DNA of 32,500 nt from Theodoxus fluviatilis (GCA_034096865.1 JAWQFJ010000493.1:110474-142973); one strand, 5' to 3'; counted from the first letter of the stretch, positions 8,877 to 19,095 are shown. The notes: generated from the letters alone by a model not told the origin. Numbers and translations: made by a program.

Positions 8877-8881
8877 CTCTG

Positions 8882-8943
<62 letters not shown>

Positions 8944-8952
8944 CCCTCTCTC
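8787..8952. repeat. (CT)n microsatellite with GT interruption
   Basis: Long CT array interrupted once by a short GT run at about 8864-8880. Confidence 0.96.
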
Positions 8953-9009
8953 TCTATCTTTCTGTATTACTTTACATGTAAATGGAAGGCTATAATCCCA
9001 TGAGATGAT

Positions 9010-9222
9010 GTTTAACATCAGCTTTAAACTATTTAACAGTCAACATATTCTTACTGCTAGTGGTAAGGTATTCCACATCATGGCAGCTTTGTAAGAAAAT
9101 GATTTTCTGTAAAGTTCTCCATAGACACGCGGAAGATAGAGGCTGCACTGAGCACTTGATCTAAGGGCTGTATTATGGGTTATTCTAATCATCTTAATAA
9201 GATATGCAGGAGCTTCAGAGTT
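9010..9222 (-). pseudogene. second LINE ORF2 C-terminal fragment
   Basis: Read on the minus strand, the order is PAYLIKMIRITHNTALRSS, LYLPRVYGELYRKSFSYKAA and MMWNTLPLAVRI. This is the C-terminal block of CR1/Jockey-like ORF2: a YL anchor, R-x-tR-s, L-P-R, F-Y-A and a WNtLP motif. It then stops. Only about 70 residues remain, with no RT catalytic part. Its orientation is opposite to the LINE at 7610-8690, so it is a separate insertion. Confidence 0.68.
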
Positions 9223-9352
9223 AAGTTCATCATCCTCTCATGGCCGATTGGGTCTGCCCCTGGCTGAACTGCTGGGGTGGGCCCCTAGGACCCGGCAGCC
9301 AGGGGGTTCCCGCTAAACAGGGGTAGGTGGTCGGGGGTCGGCTCTCTATTGC

Positions 9353-9737
9353 GGAGGGCCGCTATTGCGGGATTTTTTTTAAAACAAAAGTTCTTAGGCC
9401 ATTTTGATTCTTTTGTCCTAAAACGCATAAAAACCATAACATTTGTGTTACTTTTTTAATTAAAAAAACATAAATTTTTTCGGGTTTTACCGATAGCGCT
9501 CAGCCTAGGGCTAGGCCACCCCCGCCATCCCGCCGGACTGACTTAGCCTGTCCGAGACAAAACGTAACGCGTCCGGGTTTAGGTGAAACTCCCCGGACAG
9601 GTTAAGGCAGTCAGTCAGGCGGGGTGGCGGGTGCGGCCTAGGCTGAGCGCTATCGGTAAAACCCGAAAAAAAGCTACGTTTTTTAAAAAAAAATTAACAA
9701 AAATTATGTGTGTTTTTTAGGCAATAGCGGCCCCTCC
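9353..9737. mobile_element. foldback/MITE element with terminal inverted repeats
   Basis: The outer ends are GGAGGGCCGCTATTGC (9353-9368) and GCAATAGCGGCCCCTCC (9721-9737), inverted with one base of difference in a G-run. A second, longer inverted block lies inside: CGGGTTTTACCGATAGCGCT at 9481-9500 pairs with 9646-9665, and the match extends through CAGCCTAGG and the GCGGGnnGGCGGG region. AT-rich spacers (poly-T and poly-A) lie between the two inverted blocks. There is no coding capacity, so it is non-autonomous. No obvious TSD is visible, so the superfamily is unassigned. Confidence 0.72.
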
Positions 9738-10033
9738 CCGGTGGTCGCATGGCGCGGCTTTGATCGCATGCTACTGTTTGATATCTGGATGTACAGAACG
9801 CTTTGCTTCTGTGCATTTGTCATTGTGATCATGTTAGCATAAGTTCGATACTTACATTTTGTTTCTGTAGTAGGTTTACTTTACAACTCTTAGTATGTTT
9901 TCAAAGACTGTATAATCCTAACTACGATTAGACTTTCTTCTTTTTCTTTGTTCTACACATGAATATTTTGCCTCAAGGACCGAATGTAAGTAAGACACTA
10001 TAGTACTGCCTAATCCACTACCGTTGTAAAATA

Positions 10034-10038
<5 letters not shown>
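9738..10038. other. no feature recognised
   Basis: AT-rich unique sequence between the foldback element and a CT array. No coding pattern is seen. Confidence 0.4.
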
Positions 10039-10120
<82 letters not shown>

Positions 10121-10190
10121 TCTCTCCCTCTCTCTTTGTCTCTCTCTCTCTCTGTGTCTCTCTGTCTCTGTCTCTCTTTGTCTCTCTCTG

Positions 10191-10266
<76 letters not shown>
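10039..10266. repeat. (CT)n microsatellite
   Basis: About 230 bases of CT with TTTG, TGTC and CCCT interruptions in the centre. Confidence 0.97.
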
Positions 10267-10269
<3 letters not shown>

Positions 10270-11120
10270 GTTTTGACTAAGTGACTACCGATGGAAAATG
10301 ACAGTGATTATCCCAGAGCACAGTGACTGATATCGACGAATTACAAAATGGTCAGCAGATCTCAACGGTGAGGACGCACATACAACCAAACATGGAAAAC
10401 GAGCAGTGACAAACACGAACGTACGTGTCGTCACCGGCACACGTTGGTTACATCACAGCCCATCACGAAACACAAAGAACCTATCCAAGACAATGACATA
10501 GTTTTACCTGAGATGATGCGAGTTGCCGTAGTCTCTGGTAATCAGCGAGAGGAATTCCTGCGTCTTACATAAACCAATCTTCAACCGCGTCTGTAGTTGG
10601 CAGCGGCCTTAATGACTGCTGAAAACTTCAACTGACCAGCGGTATTGGCGGCTGTCAGGTTAAAATCCTCCAGGGTGTATGTACACCACTGCCCCGAAAA
10701 TCGATCTCACGGTGGACGCTCAGCCTAGCTCGGTGTTGAGAGCAGCTGTCCTCCTTCAGCACTTAGCATCCAGTCAATAGGAAGATGCTGGTGTGTGCTG
10801 TGCACCGAGCTCTATTCCAACTCAGCGGTGCTGTGAGCTCCACACCTATACTCTCCCTCACGGCTGGCTAGCGTGCTTCACTGATGGTTCAAGCTGCAAG
10901 AGTGGGAAACAGCGGTTGTGCGGCTGGCGTGCAAGATATCCTCCCAGCCCTGTTTCCTCGAGAGTCAGGTTCCGCTTGGCCGCATACCCAGTCATCGCGG
11001 TGTGGTGGTTGGTCAGGAGCTACATGATAGGCCAGCTGGCTAAGGGTGAGAACCCACAATATAAGATTTTGGCTTGGTTTCGCTGGAGTTATTCTAGAGG
11101 CCTGCTGGAGGTTTCGGGGT
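10270..11120. other. no gene supported
   Basis: Mixed-composition sequence. A plus-strand open frame at 10793-11122 and a short minus-strand open stretch near 10590-10715 look slightly protein-like, but neither has a domain I recognise. The region may hold an old retroelement or exon remnant; I cannot support either. Confidence 0.35.
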
Positions 11121-11135
11121 AGTTGTCCACACAGA

Positions 11136-11755
<620 letters not shown>

Positions 11756-11759
11756 AAAG

Positions 11760-12410
11760 CACAGAAGAAACGAACACATACACACACCGTTACTTCTAAC
11801 TCGAATATTCGTGGTCATGAAAAATCTTCCTATACTTTCAGAAATCATTTGATACAACAAGTTAATGTACTTATTCTTTTTTCTTTTCTTTTTCTTTAAT
11901 CACTGGCTGTCGCCACAGGAGAAGCATTCCACAGAACAAATTGGCACAAGGTGGTAAGTACATAGGCTGAGGTCATTATCTGGGCTCAGGAGACGGGTGC
12001 GTCGCGGAAGTGTAGCGCGGTGTGGTAGTAGAGAATGAGAGTGTACTCTCAATCATTCTGATGCAGGTGTGGAGATCAAGGTAAAAATGCAGTTGGCTTC
12101 AGAGGCAACAGGCTGATTTCTGAGAAGTTGGCGTGGACTGTTATTTATATTACACACACGTATTAGCCTATGTGTGAGACTTCTATTTCCTCTTCATTAC
12201 ATTTTGTCCACACACAGTGGCGGCACCTTTACTACGAGAGTAACCCTAGACGTGAAGTCATTTATCTTGTATTGCAGTGGAATTCCTTGGAGGATTTTAT
12301 TTTCAGGAGAATCCTTAAGGGACGACATGCCAATTGTTCTTTTCTTCTGAAGAAAAAATAACTTAAATCATCGTATTGACAGCTATGGAATATTACCAAA
12401 CGTTAGGATG
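11760..12410. other. no gene supported; one splice-like micro-segment
   Basis: Mostly featureless. A pyrimidine-rich tract ending in CAG at 11918 is followed 35 bases later by GTGGTAAGTA (GT at 11954), a strong donor match. The flanked 35 bases could be a microexon, but no neighbouring exon is seen. Confidence 0.3.
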
Positions 12411-12413
12411 GTA

Positions 12414-12414
12414 C

Positions 12415-12480
<66 letters not shown>
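12414..12480. repeat. (CT)n microsatellite at the truncated edge of LTR A
   Basis: A pure CT run that switches directly to AGAGAGAAGCAG, the start of LTR homology. The first ~370 bases of the LTR, present in the 3' copy, are missing here. Confidence 0.95.
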
Positions 12481-12482
<2 letters not shown>

Positions 12483-12540
12483 AGAGAAGCAGACGAAGAG
12501 AAGAGATCTGCTCCACTCACGCAGCAGAGACTGGCACAGA

Positions 12541-12597
<57 letters not shown>

Positions 12598-13586
12598 GGC
12601 AGAGTTGGAAGGTTGGTGCGAGAGTTTTACACGGGTCGATAGTTTTTACTTGTCGAGGGCTGACCTACGTGCTTTTATGTTTTATATTAGAAGGCTGACC
12701 GACGTTTTACTTGTGCCTTTTCATTTTTCTCGTTGGGAGTTGAGTAGGTGAAGAGTAGGTGTAATTTTATAAGATTGGGTTATTGATGATGTTGTGTTTC
12801 AACCATATACCAATGTAACATTCTTTTTCTTTTTCTTTTTTCTTTTCTACCCCTATTACGGGCATGTTTTATTGTAACAGGGTGACACAACTTTGCTGAC
12901 TTTGCTTTCTGTGCATGAGCCGCTCCTATTTTCCAGTCTGTCACCATGTGGTCAGTTCCGCTGCCCACTCAGCACTGTTTTTCTTTCATTGTAAACATCC
13001 TCTCCAATTCCATCCCCACATCAGACTCCTGGACAAAAATGCCTACTGAAGCCATACCCTCCCATGCCAGCCTCACCGTCTTACACCTTCTTGCACTTGT
13101 ACGCCTTCGTGCCACCACTCTGTTTCTTCTGGACATCTGGCCCTCCCAAGTTCTTGGACAGCAGATGCCCAGTCTGCCCCCCATCCCCCTCTTCCCACTG
13201 CATTCCTGGTACCACCCCCCATCCCGCACCCTCTCCGTCCCATGTCACGCCTTTCTCTTGACCCCTCCCTGGAACCCGGCGTTTTTCCGGTTTTATGGAA
13301 TATATTGAGGTGACCGCTTGTGCTTAGAGCAGAGTAGAGTAGAGCAGAATAGAGTGCGGACTCATTCTTGCAGCTACTGAATAAATGGATGAAATGGGAA
13401 CCGACTGACTCCATGTCCCTCTGTGCTTCTGCCGCCCAACACTTGGGAGGCAGGGGAAAAGTTCCCAAAACCTGCCCCGTAGCCCCAGCAACGTTAATGC
13501 TGGTGCCGCTACATTATGTTGAAATATAAAGACATGTAAGTAACCCGTGACCTATTTTATTTCGTTTTTGGGGGATCCCCGTAACA
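12481..13586 (+). repeat. 5' LTR of gypsy A, truncated and interrupted
   Basis: Homologous to 17084-17576 of the 3' LTR: GAAGCAGACGAAGAGAAGAG, a GA tract (12538-12594), GGTTGGTGCGAGAGTTTTAC, GGGTTATTGATGATG, then ACGGGCATGTTTTAT. The last block is broken by a 641-bp insertion and resumes at 13518 with TTGAAATATAAAGACATG. It probably ends at GTAACA (13581-13586). The missing 5' part held the promoter side of U3. Confidence 0.82.
12873..13513 (+). mobile_element. nested solo LTR with TTAT target duplication
   Basis: The insert begins TGTAACAGGGTGAC and ends GGTGCCGCTACA, the TG...CA ends of an LTR. It is flanked by TTAT on both sides (12869-12872 and 13514-13517). The 3' LTR of the host element has the uninterrupted sequence at the same point, so the pre-insertion site is visible in the window. 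A polyadenylation signal AATAAA lies at 13380-13385 and there is no coding capacity or second LTR. This is the classical product of LTR-LTR recombination. The proline-rich open frames within it are incidental. Confidence 0.8.
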
Positions 13587-13775
13587 GAGGTGTAGAAAGT
13601 GGGGGCCCGTTCGGGAGATTTTATTTTGGAAGAATGAGAACCTGGGAACTCGTTCCGAGAGATTATTCAGTTTTTATATTTAAACAATTTTACTGAAGTA
13701 TTGAGATTAGAAAATTTTACTGTGCTGATATTTGAGTGACATGTTTAACATATCTTGTGCAATTACTATTTCAAA

Positions 13776-14570
13776 ATGTCCCGATTTTTATGTAACCCTT
13801 CTGTGAGAGGAATTAGGAGAGCCAAACTAGAGGACTTGTTACAATTAGCAGAGGACAACGAGATTGGTGTGGCTAAAGAGTTACAATCTGATGTGAAAGC
13901 AATAAGAGAGTTACTGATAACGGAACTATTTCACGAGGACGATACTGATGAGGAAAGCAATCATGGGGAAATAGATATTCAAAATGTTGCTAAGGAAAAT
14001 GAAAACTCATGTCTCACTTTTGATCAGGGGTTACGCTCAAGGCAGCTGGAGATGGAAGAGAAAGAGAGGGAGAGGAAGGACAGAGAGAAGGAAAGGGAGA
14101 ATGAGAGAGTTTTAGAAATGAAGAGATTGAGAGATAAAGAGAAGGAGAGGGAGGACAGAGAGAAGGAAAGGGAGAATGAGAGAGATTTGGAGATGGAGAG
14201 ATTGAGAGACAAAGAGAGGGAGAGAGAAGACAGAGAGGGAGAGAGTTTATGCGAGATAAAATGGAATTTGAGAGACAACAGCAGGAGAATAGAAATACTC
14301 CCGAGGGAGGGGAATTCAGGATAAATGACTGTCATCGTTCCGTCCCTCAGTTTGAAGAGCAAGATGTTGAGAAGTTTTTCTCGCGGTTTGAACATGTAGC
14401 AAACAAGTTGCATTGGCCTAAGCCGTATACTGGTGTTTGATTCTGCAGAGTCAATTGAGAGGAAAAGCTAGTAAGGTTTATGGTTCCTTGGAAGGTGAGG
14501 ACAGAGATAACTATGAGAAAGTGAAGGAAGTGATCAGATTGGCCTACCAACTGACTGGAGAAGCAGTGTC
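13776..14570 (+). pseudogene. gag: gag of gypsy A (frameshifted)
   Basis: The chosen ATG is at 13776, after TTTCAAA. The N-terminal part has a helical acidic region (LLQLAEDNEIGVAKELQ) and then a long charged coiled coil of Glu/Arg/Lys repeats (about 14050-14235). After a frameshift near 14250 comes VPQFEEQDVEKFFSRFEHVA, the gypsy capsid start in SCAN-like gag families, and after another near 14430 LQSQLRGKASKVYGSLEGED with YEKVKEVIRLAYQLTGEA. The homology stops at about 14570, where capsid should continue. No zinc knuckle remains. The coiled coil is partly built from a GAGAGGGAG-type repeat and may have expanded by slippage. Confidence 0.78.
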
Positions 14571-15790
14571 TCGGCAACGGGAGCAGCGGCAGACGCAGCT
14601 CCAGCGACTACGGAGGCGTGTTCAGGAGGGCGAGGATCGCGGTCTGTACGCGTGCACTCGCCAAGCTTCCCTCCTGAACAGCGGCTTGTTCAGGAGGCGC
14701 TGCAAAGCGCCGAATCACATGCAGCGCTTTGCAGCGCTACGCGTCCTGAACAAGCCGTTTCACGGCGCAAGCGCTGCTCAGCTCGCGCGAACTCACTGAG
14801 TACTCGTCGCCTTCTGAACACGCCTCAGGTCTCTCCGCCACGACTGGCAGCCCTTTGTTCCGTAAGCTCAGCCGCTGTAAGCCGCTGTCAGCGCTGCTTC
14901 CGTGAAACCCTCTGCTGCGCGCCGCTGGGAAAAATCGCCGGCAGCGCTGCGTAGCCGTGAAAATTGAATGCCAAGACTGTCAGCAAAATGGCGGCCACGA
15001 TTGGAGGTTTTCGTTTCGGTGAAGACAAGTACATCAATTGTGAGCTGACGCCTGATGAATTATATCTTATACGTGGCGGTAAATGTGAAGGGAGATTACA
15101 TTTTTATTTTATGTTCAAATTGCTTCTGAACTTGACTTTGTTTGCATGTTTTGGAGAAGAATACTTGCAATGTTCACTGCATGTCACCGTGCGCTGTCTT
15201 CTTCTTCTTATACCCCGATGATTGGAGGAACTTGTTCAAGTGTTGTGCGCTGGGATCATTTTTCAATGATTAAAAACGCTTTCTGCTGTTCGCATATGAA
15301 CGTTGACGCTGCTGTAGCTTGTAGTACTGCAGTCAAGTCGTCGTCGTCGAAAATTTCCATCAAAGTAATTGCACGAAGTGGTGGTGGCGGCATTTTGTCC
15401 GCCATCTTGTTGTCGCTGCCACAAAGCGGAATGATGCAAAGCGTTCTATAGGCCCATAAATCCGCTGTTTCCGCTTTCTTCAAGCAGCTGCTTCTACGGA
15501 ACAAAAGGCTGGGCAACTCGGATCATCCTCCAGCAACCTGAGCCAGCTCCACACGGCGCGGGTACCAGGCGGGTTCCTCGGCAGGCACACCTCCTGTCGA
15601 GAGAGTGGCCGTGGTGGCGACTTCTCCCGACAGAACGGAGGCGTCTCCTTCGCGCCAGGCACACGTGCCTGCCCCGTGCGGACGGGCCCAGTCCGTGTCA
15701 AATTCTTGTGGGAGCTTCTTCAGTGGGAACCGGAGCTCCTGCAGACATTCTCGAGTTTGTTCCTCGACATGCCCACAATTACGATGGACT
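14571..15790. other. foreign segment inside gypsy A replacing protease and RT palm
   Basis: Gag homology ends at about 14570 and RT homology restarts at about 15793, with unrelated DNA between. The first part is GC-rich with nested inverted repeats (14614-14825). The middle has two ATGGCG starts facing each other: plus at 14988 (MAATIGGFRFGEDKYINCEL) and minus near 15410 (MADKMPPPPLRAITLMEIF, followed by four Asp). Each opens in a purine-rich start context. The last part (15480-15780) is GC-rich with no recognised domain. The pair could be remnants of a two-gene DNA transposon such as PIF/Harbinger, but I do not recognise catalytic residues. Confidence 0.4.
14614..14825. repeat. nested GC-rich inverted repeats
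   Basis: Outer arms: AGGCGTGTTCAG at 14614-14625 and CTGAACACGCCT at 14814-14825. Inner arms: CGGCTTGTTCAGGA at 14682-14695 and TCCTGAACAAGCCG at 14744-14757, both perfect. Innermost: a GCGCTGCAAAGCGC / GCGCTTTGCAGCGC pair. The motif GTTCAGGA recurs in several arms, giving a cruciform-capable structure. Confidence 0.8.
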
Positions 15791-15792
15791 GC

Positions 15793-16590
15793 TAGATAGC
15801 CGTACCTGGGAAGAACATTTAACAGGAAAGAGGAGTGTTTTCGAGAGACTGGCCAATGAAAACCTGACTGTGAATTTGGAGAAAAAAGTGCCTTTGGACA
15901 GGCTAAGGCGTAATACTTGGGACACGTAATAGGATTAGGGACTGTGACACCAATAGACTCTAAATTAGAAGGCATCAAGGATTATCCCGAGCCCAGGACG
16001 CGTCGAGCGGTGCGACGGTTTCTAGGTATGGTGGGATACTATCGTAGGTTTTGTCCAAACTTTGCCACTGTAGCGGAACCTCTGACCTCCCTGTTGTGGA
16101 AGGACGCGACTTTTCGGTGGAGTGAGTAGTGCCAATGGGCCTTTGACCTGTTGAAAGCTATGTTATGGCATGCCCCTATCCTAGCAGCGCCAGATCTATC
16201 TAAACCTTTCAAGCTTGCTGTCGATGCCAGTGCTTTAGGTTCTGGAGCTGTGCTATTTCAAACCGGAATTGATGGTTTCGACCACCCCGTGAGTTTCTTT
16301 TCTAAAAAGTTTAACAAGCATGAGTTCTACTGTTGAGAAAGAAGCCTTGGGTCTGATGCAGGCTCTAAAACACTTTGAAATCTATCTTTATATTTAAGGG
16401 TCACCTAGAGCCGGTGACGGTACTTACTGATCACAATCCGTTAACTTTCATTCATCATATGAAAGCAACAAATCAGCGCATTCTCCGCTGGAGTTTGGCG
16501 TTGCAAGAATATAATCTGTCTATTTTTCATATTCCTGGTTCTGAGAATGTCATGGCTGATGCCCTATCTAGAGTTTTTGATGCATAAATT
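15793..16590 (+). pseudogene. pol: gypsy A pol: RT thumb and RNase H
   Basis: The fragment begins with SRTWEEHLTGKRSVFERLA, normally a few residues after the RT catalytic box. It continues HVIGLGTVTPIDSKLEGI, RRFLGMVGYYRRFCPNFA (connection), then DLSKPFKLAVDASALGSGAV, the first RNase H Asp, and LTDHNPLTF (Asp near 16432), ending MADALSRV. Three frames are used, with breaks near 15900, 16130 and 16335. The YxDD box and everything upstream are lost. Integrase should follow ADALSRV, but a stop comes after VFDA and only about 120 bases remain before the LTR, so integrase is deleted. Family: Ty3/gypsy. Confidence 0.85.
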
Positions 16591-16697
16591 CCTGTGTATT
16601 CCTGTATATAAACCTGTGTCTGTACAGAAAATTACTTGAAATGTTGAAAGAAAAGAAATTGTTGTCCCGTGTGGGAACAACTAATTTCTTTTCGTTT

Positions 16698-16710
16698 AAA
16701 AGGTGGGGAA
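16698..16710 (+). promoter_or_regulatory. polypurine tract of gypsy A
   Basis: AAAAGGTGGGGAA sits directly before TGTAATGGGG, the first bases of the 3' LTR. This is the usual plus-strand primer position for an LTR element. Confidence 0.75.
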
Positions 16711-17141
16711 TGTAATGGGGAAATAGGTTTTCGGAAGTATCTCACCTGAGAGAGACTTGGTTTTTGCTGGTGAAGTTGGTAGTCCAACGACTGTATAGAA
16801 ATGGAGGTGGAGGGTGGATGGGAGTTGAGTTCTGCCCCAGGGTGATGAGCGGGGTTTGCTCTGAGATATGAGTAGTAGTTAGTAAAGGTGGGTCGTGAGT
16901 TGGTTGTGAGAAGATAGCTGTATTAGAGAGAGCAAGAAGACAGAGATCAGTCTGCCTACTGAGAGAAGGCAGGAGATAGAGATCGGTCCGCCTGCTGGGT
17001 GAGAGGAAGAGAGAAGAGGAAGGCAAAGCACTGAAGAGTGAAGCAGACAAAGAAGAGAGTGGAGGAAGGCAAAGCACAGAAGAGAGAAGCAGACGAAGAG
17101 AAGAGATTGGCTCCACTCACTCAGCAGAGACGGGCAGAGAA

Positions 17142-17224
<83 letters not shown>

Positions 17225-17576
17225 CGGGCAGAGTTGGAAGGTTGGTGCGAGAGTTTTACACGGGTCAATAGTTTTAACTTGTCGAGGGCTGACCTACATG
17301 CTTTTATGTTTTATATTAGAAGGTTGACCGACATTTACTTGTGCTTTTTTCATTTTTCCTGTTGGGAGTTGAGTAGGTGAAGAGTAGGTGTAATTTTATA
17401 AGATTGGGTTATTGATGATGTTGTGTTTCAACCATATACCAATGTAACATTCTTTTTATTTTTATTTTTATATTCTACCCCTGTTACGGGCATGTTTTAT
17501 GCTGAAATATAAAGACATGTAAGTAACCCGGGACCTGTTTTATTTCGTTTTTGGTAGATCCCGGTATCTTATCTTT
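16711..17576 (+). repeat. 3' LTR of gypsy A (full length)
   Basis: Starts TGTAATGGGGAAATAGG after the polypurine tract and runs about 866 bases, to approximately GATCCCGGTA. It contains a GA-rich part (16920-17150), a pure (GA)n array, and the shared block GGTTGGTGCGAGAGTTTTAC onward. It keeps the ~370-bp 5' portion that the upstream LTR has lost. The exact 3' end is uncertain because the two LTR ends differ in the last bases. Confidence 0.82.
17145..17221. repeat. (GA)n microsatellite inside LTR A
   Basis: Pure GA run at the same LTR position as the shorter tract at 12538-12594. The microsatellite is therefore part of the element and varies between its two LTRs. Confidence 0.96.
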
Positions 17577-17676
17577 AGGGGTCAGACCTCCGGGTCGCCT
17601 GCTCTCAGGCCGTCACCACATAAACTTCCTCCACCATTGTTCTGTTGATCTTAATTAGAATATAGTACATGTACAT

Positions 17677-17988
17677 TGTTAGATACCGGCCTTCTAGCTG
17701 GGACCAACTTTGAGGGAGTCACGTGTTGTTATTGTGATAGAGCGGGAGTCGGGCAGACCAGACGGGTGAGTCTGACAGACTCCGTTGGTCTCTAAGCTTT
17801 GCAGGCCTAATAAAACATGGACTGGAATAATTGAGTTTTGTCCTGCTAATGGAGTAGAGAGGAGCGGAGCCTCTATATAGCTCCAGCCTGCGCCATGCCA
17901 CGCGACAATTGACAGCACTCTGCCTGTCTGGACTTTGCCCCACACCTCCATAGGGATGAGCATCACCACCTCCATCAACCCTATTACA
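17677..17988 (+). repeat. 5' LTR of gypsy B (inferred)
   Basis: The segment begins TGTTAGATACC and ends CCCTATTACA, just before a primer-binding-site-like TGGCGTCGTCGG. It holds an AATAAA (17809-17814) and a TATATAG box (17874-17880). No second copy is present in the window, so the limits rest on TG...CA ends and position only. Confidence 0.6.
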
Positions 17989-17990
17989 AC

Positions 17991-18008
17991 TGGCGTCGTC
18001 GGCAGGAT
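17991..18008 (+). promoter_or_regulatory. primer-binding-site-like sequence of gypsy B
   Basis: TGGCGTCGTCGGCAGGAT lies two bases after the LTR end and has the TGGCG-type start common in Ty3/gypsy tRNA primer sites. The tRNA is not identified. Confidence 0.55.
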
Positions 18009-18038
18009 TGTTGTGTTAAAACAGGACTAATTGTCACC

Positions 18039-19048
18039 ATGCCGAGCAATGGGAGAAAAAGTTGTCAGCCGCTACTAGAGAGGGACGCTCAAGCGTACAC
18101 GTCGCCCGCTCCTCCGGTGACACCGGTATGGACAGTGATGCCGCTTCCAACCCTACCAGTCTTCAGCGGGGGAGACAGGGTAGAAACCTTCATTGCAGAA
18201 GCAAGACGAGTGCTTCAAGCACTCCGGATGGTGGAAGGCATGGGTGCCGACTTCATCATAAGACACCTTGAGGGCCCTGCCAAGATTGAAGTACCCAGCA
18301 GAGAACCGGAGACGCCGGAGGAAGTTTTCCACATCCTCCAGGAGGTTTTTGGCGACTGTCGCCCTTTGCAGAGTCTCCTCCAAGCTTTGCATACCCGGCG
18401 ACAGGGCTTGGCGAGGGGACACTAGAATATAGCCACTCGCTGCAGGCTCTGGCAGTAAGGATCAGGCGCCACAGGAATTCCCCTCTGGATGATGCACTGA
18501 TCCGTGATCAGTTCGTCGCCGGCCTACAACCTGCATCCCTCCGACGAGACATGGAGAAATTCGTGAGGGATCGGGAATACTGTGAATTCCTGGAGGTAAG
18601 AGCGGAGGCAATACGTTGGATGAGGCAAGATGACGTCCGCGACTCCTTCCAAGAGGCAGTCCAAGTGGTACCAGGCGAAGTGGAAGAGTTGAAGAGGCAG
18701 CTGGCCGCAGTCACGACCGAACTCCAACAACTGAAGGTAAAGACTACCAAAACATCGGAAGTCCAGTGCTACTACTGCCAGAAGCGGGGCCATATGCAAC
18801 AGTATTGCAGGAAGAGGAAGGCAGATGAGGAACGCGGAAGGCCCCAATACTCTCCCCGGCGATGGCAACAACCAACCCATCCCTATGAGTCGGCTCCTCA
18901 GTCGCTCAACCCAGAGCCGATGGCTCCGTACCGTCAGGCTGCCGCAGCAGGTGGTTTTCAACCCCTCCTGCCCCAGTCATCTGTGTGTTCTAACACCGAA
19001 CCTCTGCCACCGCAAGTGCCCAGCGCTACCTACAGTTCGGGAAACTAG
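18039..19048 (+). pseudogene. gag: gag of gypsy B with CCHC zinc knuckle
   Basis: ATG at 18039 (after TTGTCACC). The first frame carries LPTLPVFSGGDRVETFIAEA and a capsid-like FIIRHLEGPAKIEV, ending at a stop at 18423 after a frameshift near 18408. The next frame resumes with DALIRDQFVAGLQPASLRRD (about 18495-18555) and runs to CYYCQKRGHMQQYC (about 18768-18809), a clean C-x2-C-x4-H-x4-C knuckle, then a Pro/Gln-rich tail to the stop. The role in live relatives is to form the particle and bind the RNA. One frameshift breaks it here. Confidence 0.85.
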
Positions 19049-19095
19049 CTCCTCCCCCTGCAGTTGAGACTCAGTGGGTAGGGGGTAATAGAGAG

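Larger units (their letters stand above)
12481..17576 (+). mobile_element. Ty3/gypsy LTR retrotransposon A (defective)
   Basis: Two direct LTR copies flank a gag and partial pol. They share a long block beginning at the GCGGGCAGAGTTGGAAGG region and running to TTTTATTTCG. Order: truncated 5' LTR with a nested solo LTR, gag (13776-14570), foreign GC-rich DNA (14571-15790), RT thumb and RNase H (15793-16590), polypurine tract, full 3' LTR. Protease, the RT palm with its catalytic residues, and integrase are missing, so it cannot move alone. The LTRs differ at scattered positions, showing it is not a recent insertion. Confidence 0.85.

Noticed and set aside
10590..10715. Minus-strand open stretch with EDFNLTAANTAGQLKFSAVI
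   Set aside because: Only about 40 codons between stops, no credible start or acceptor, and no family I can name; the length is within chance.
10793..11122. Frame with [19 protein letters not shown] resembling an RNase H TDGS motif
   Set aside because: The match is a single short motif; the second and third RNase H catalytic positions and any neighbouring RT are absent.
12946..13468. Proline-rich open frames on both strands
   Set aside because: They lie wholly within the solo LTR defined by TG...CA ends and a target duplication.
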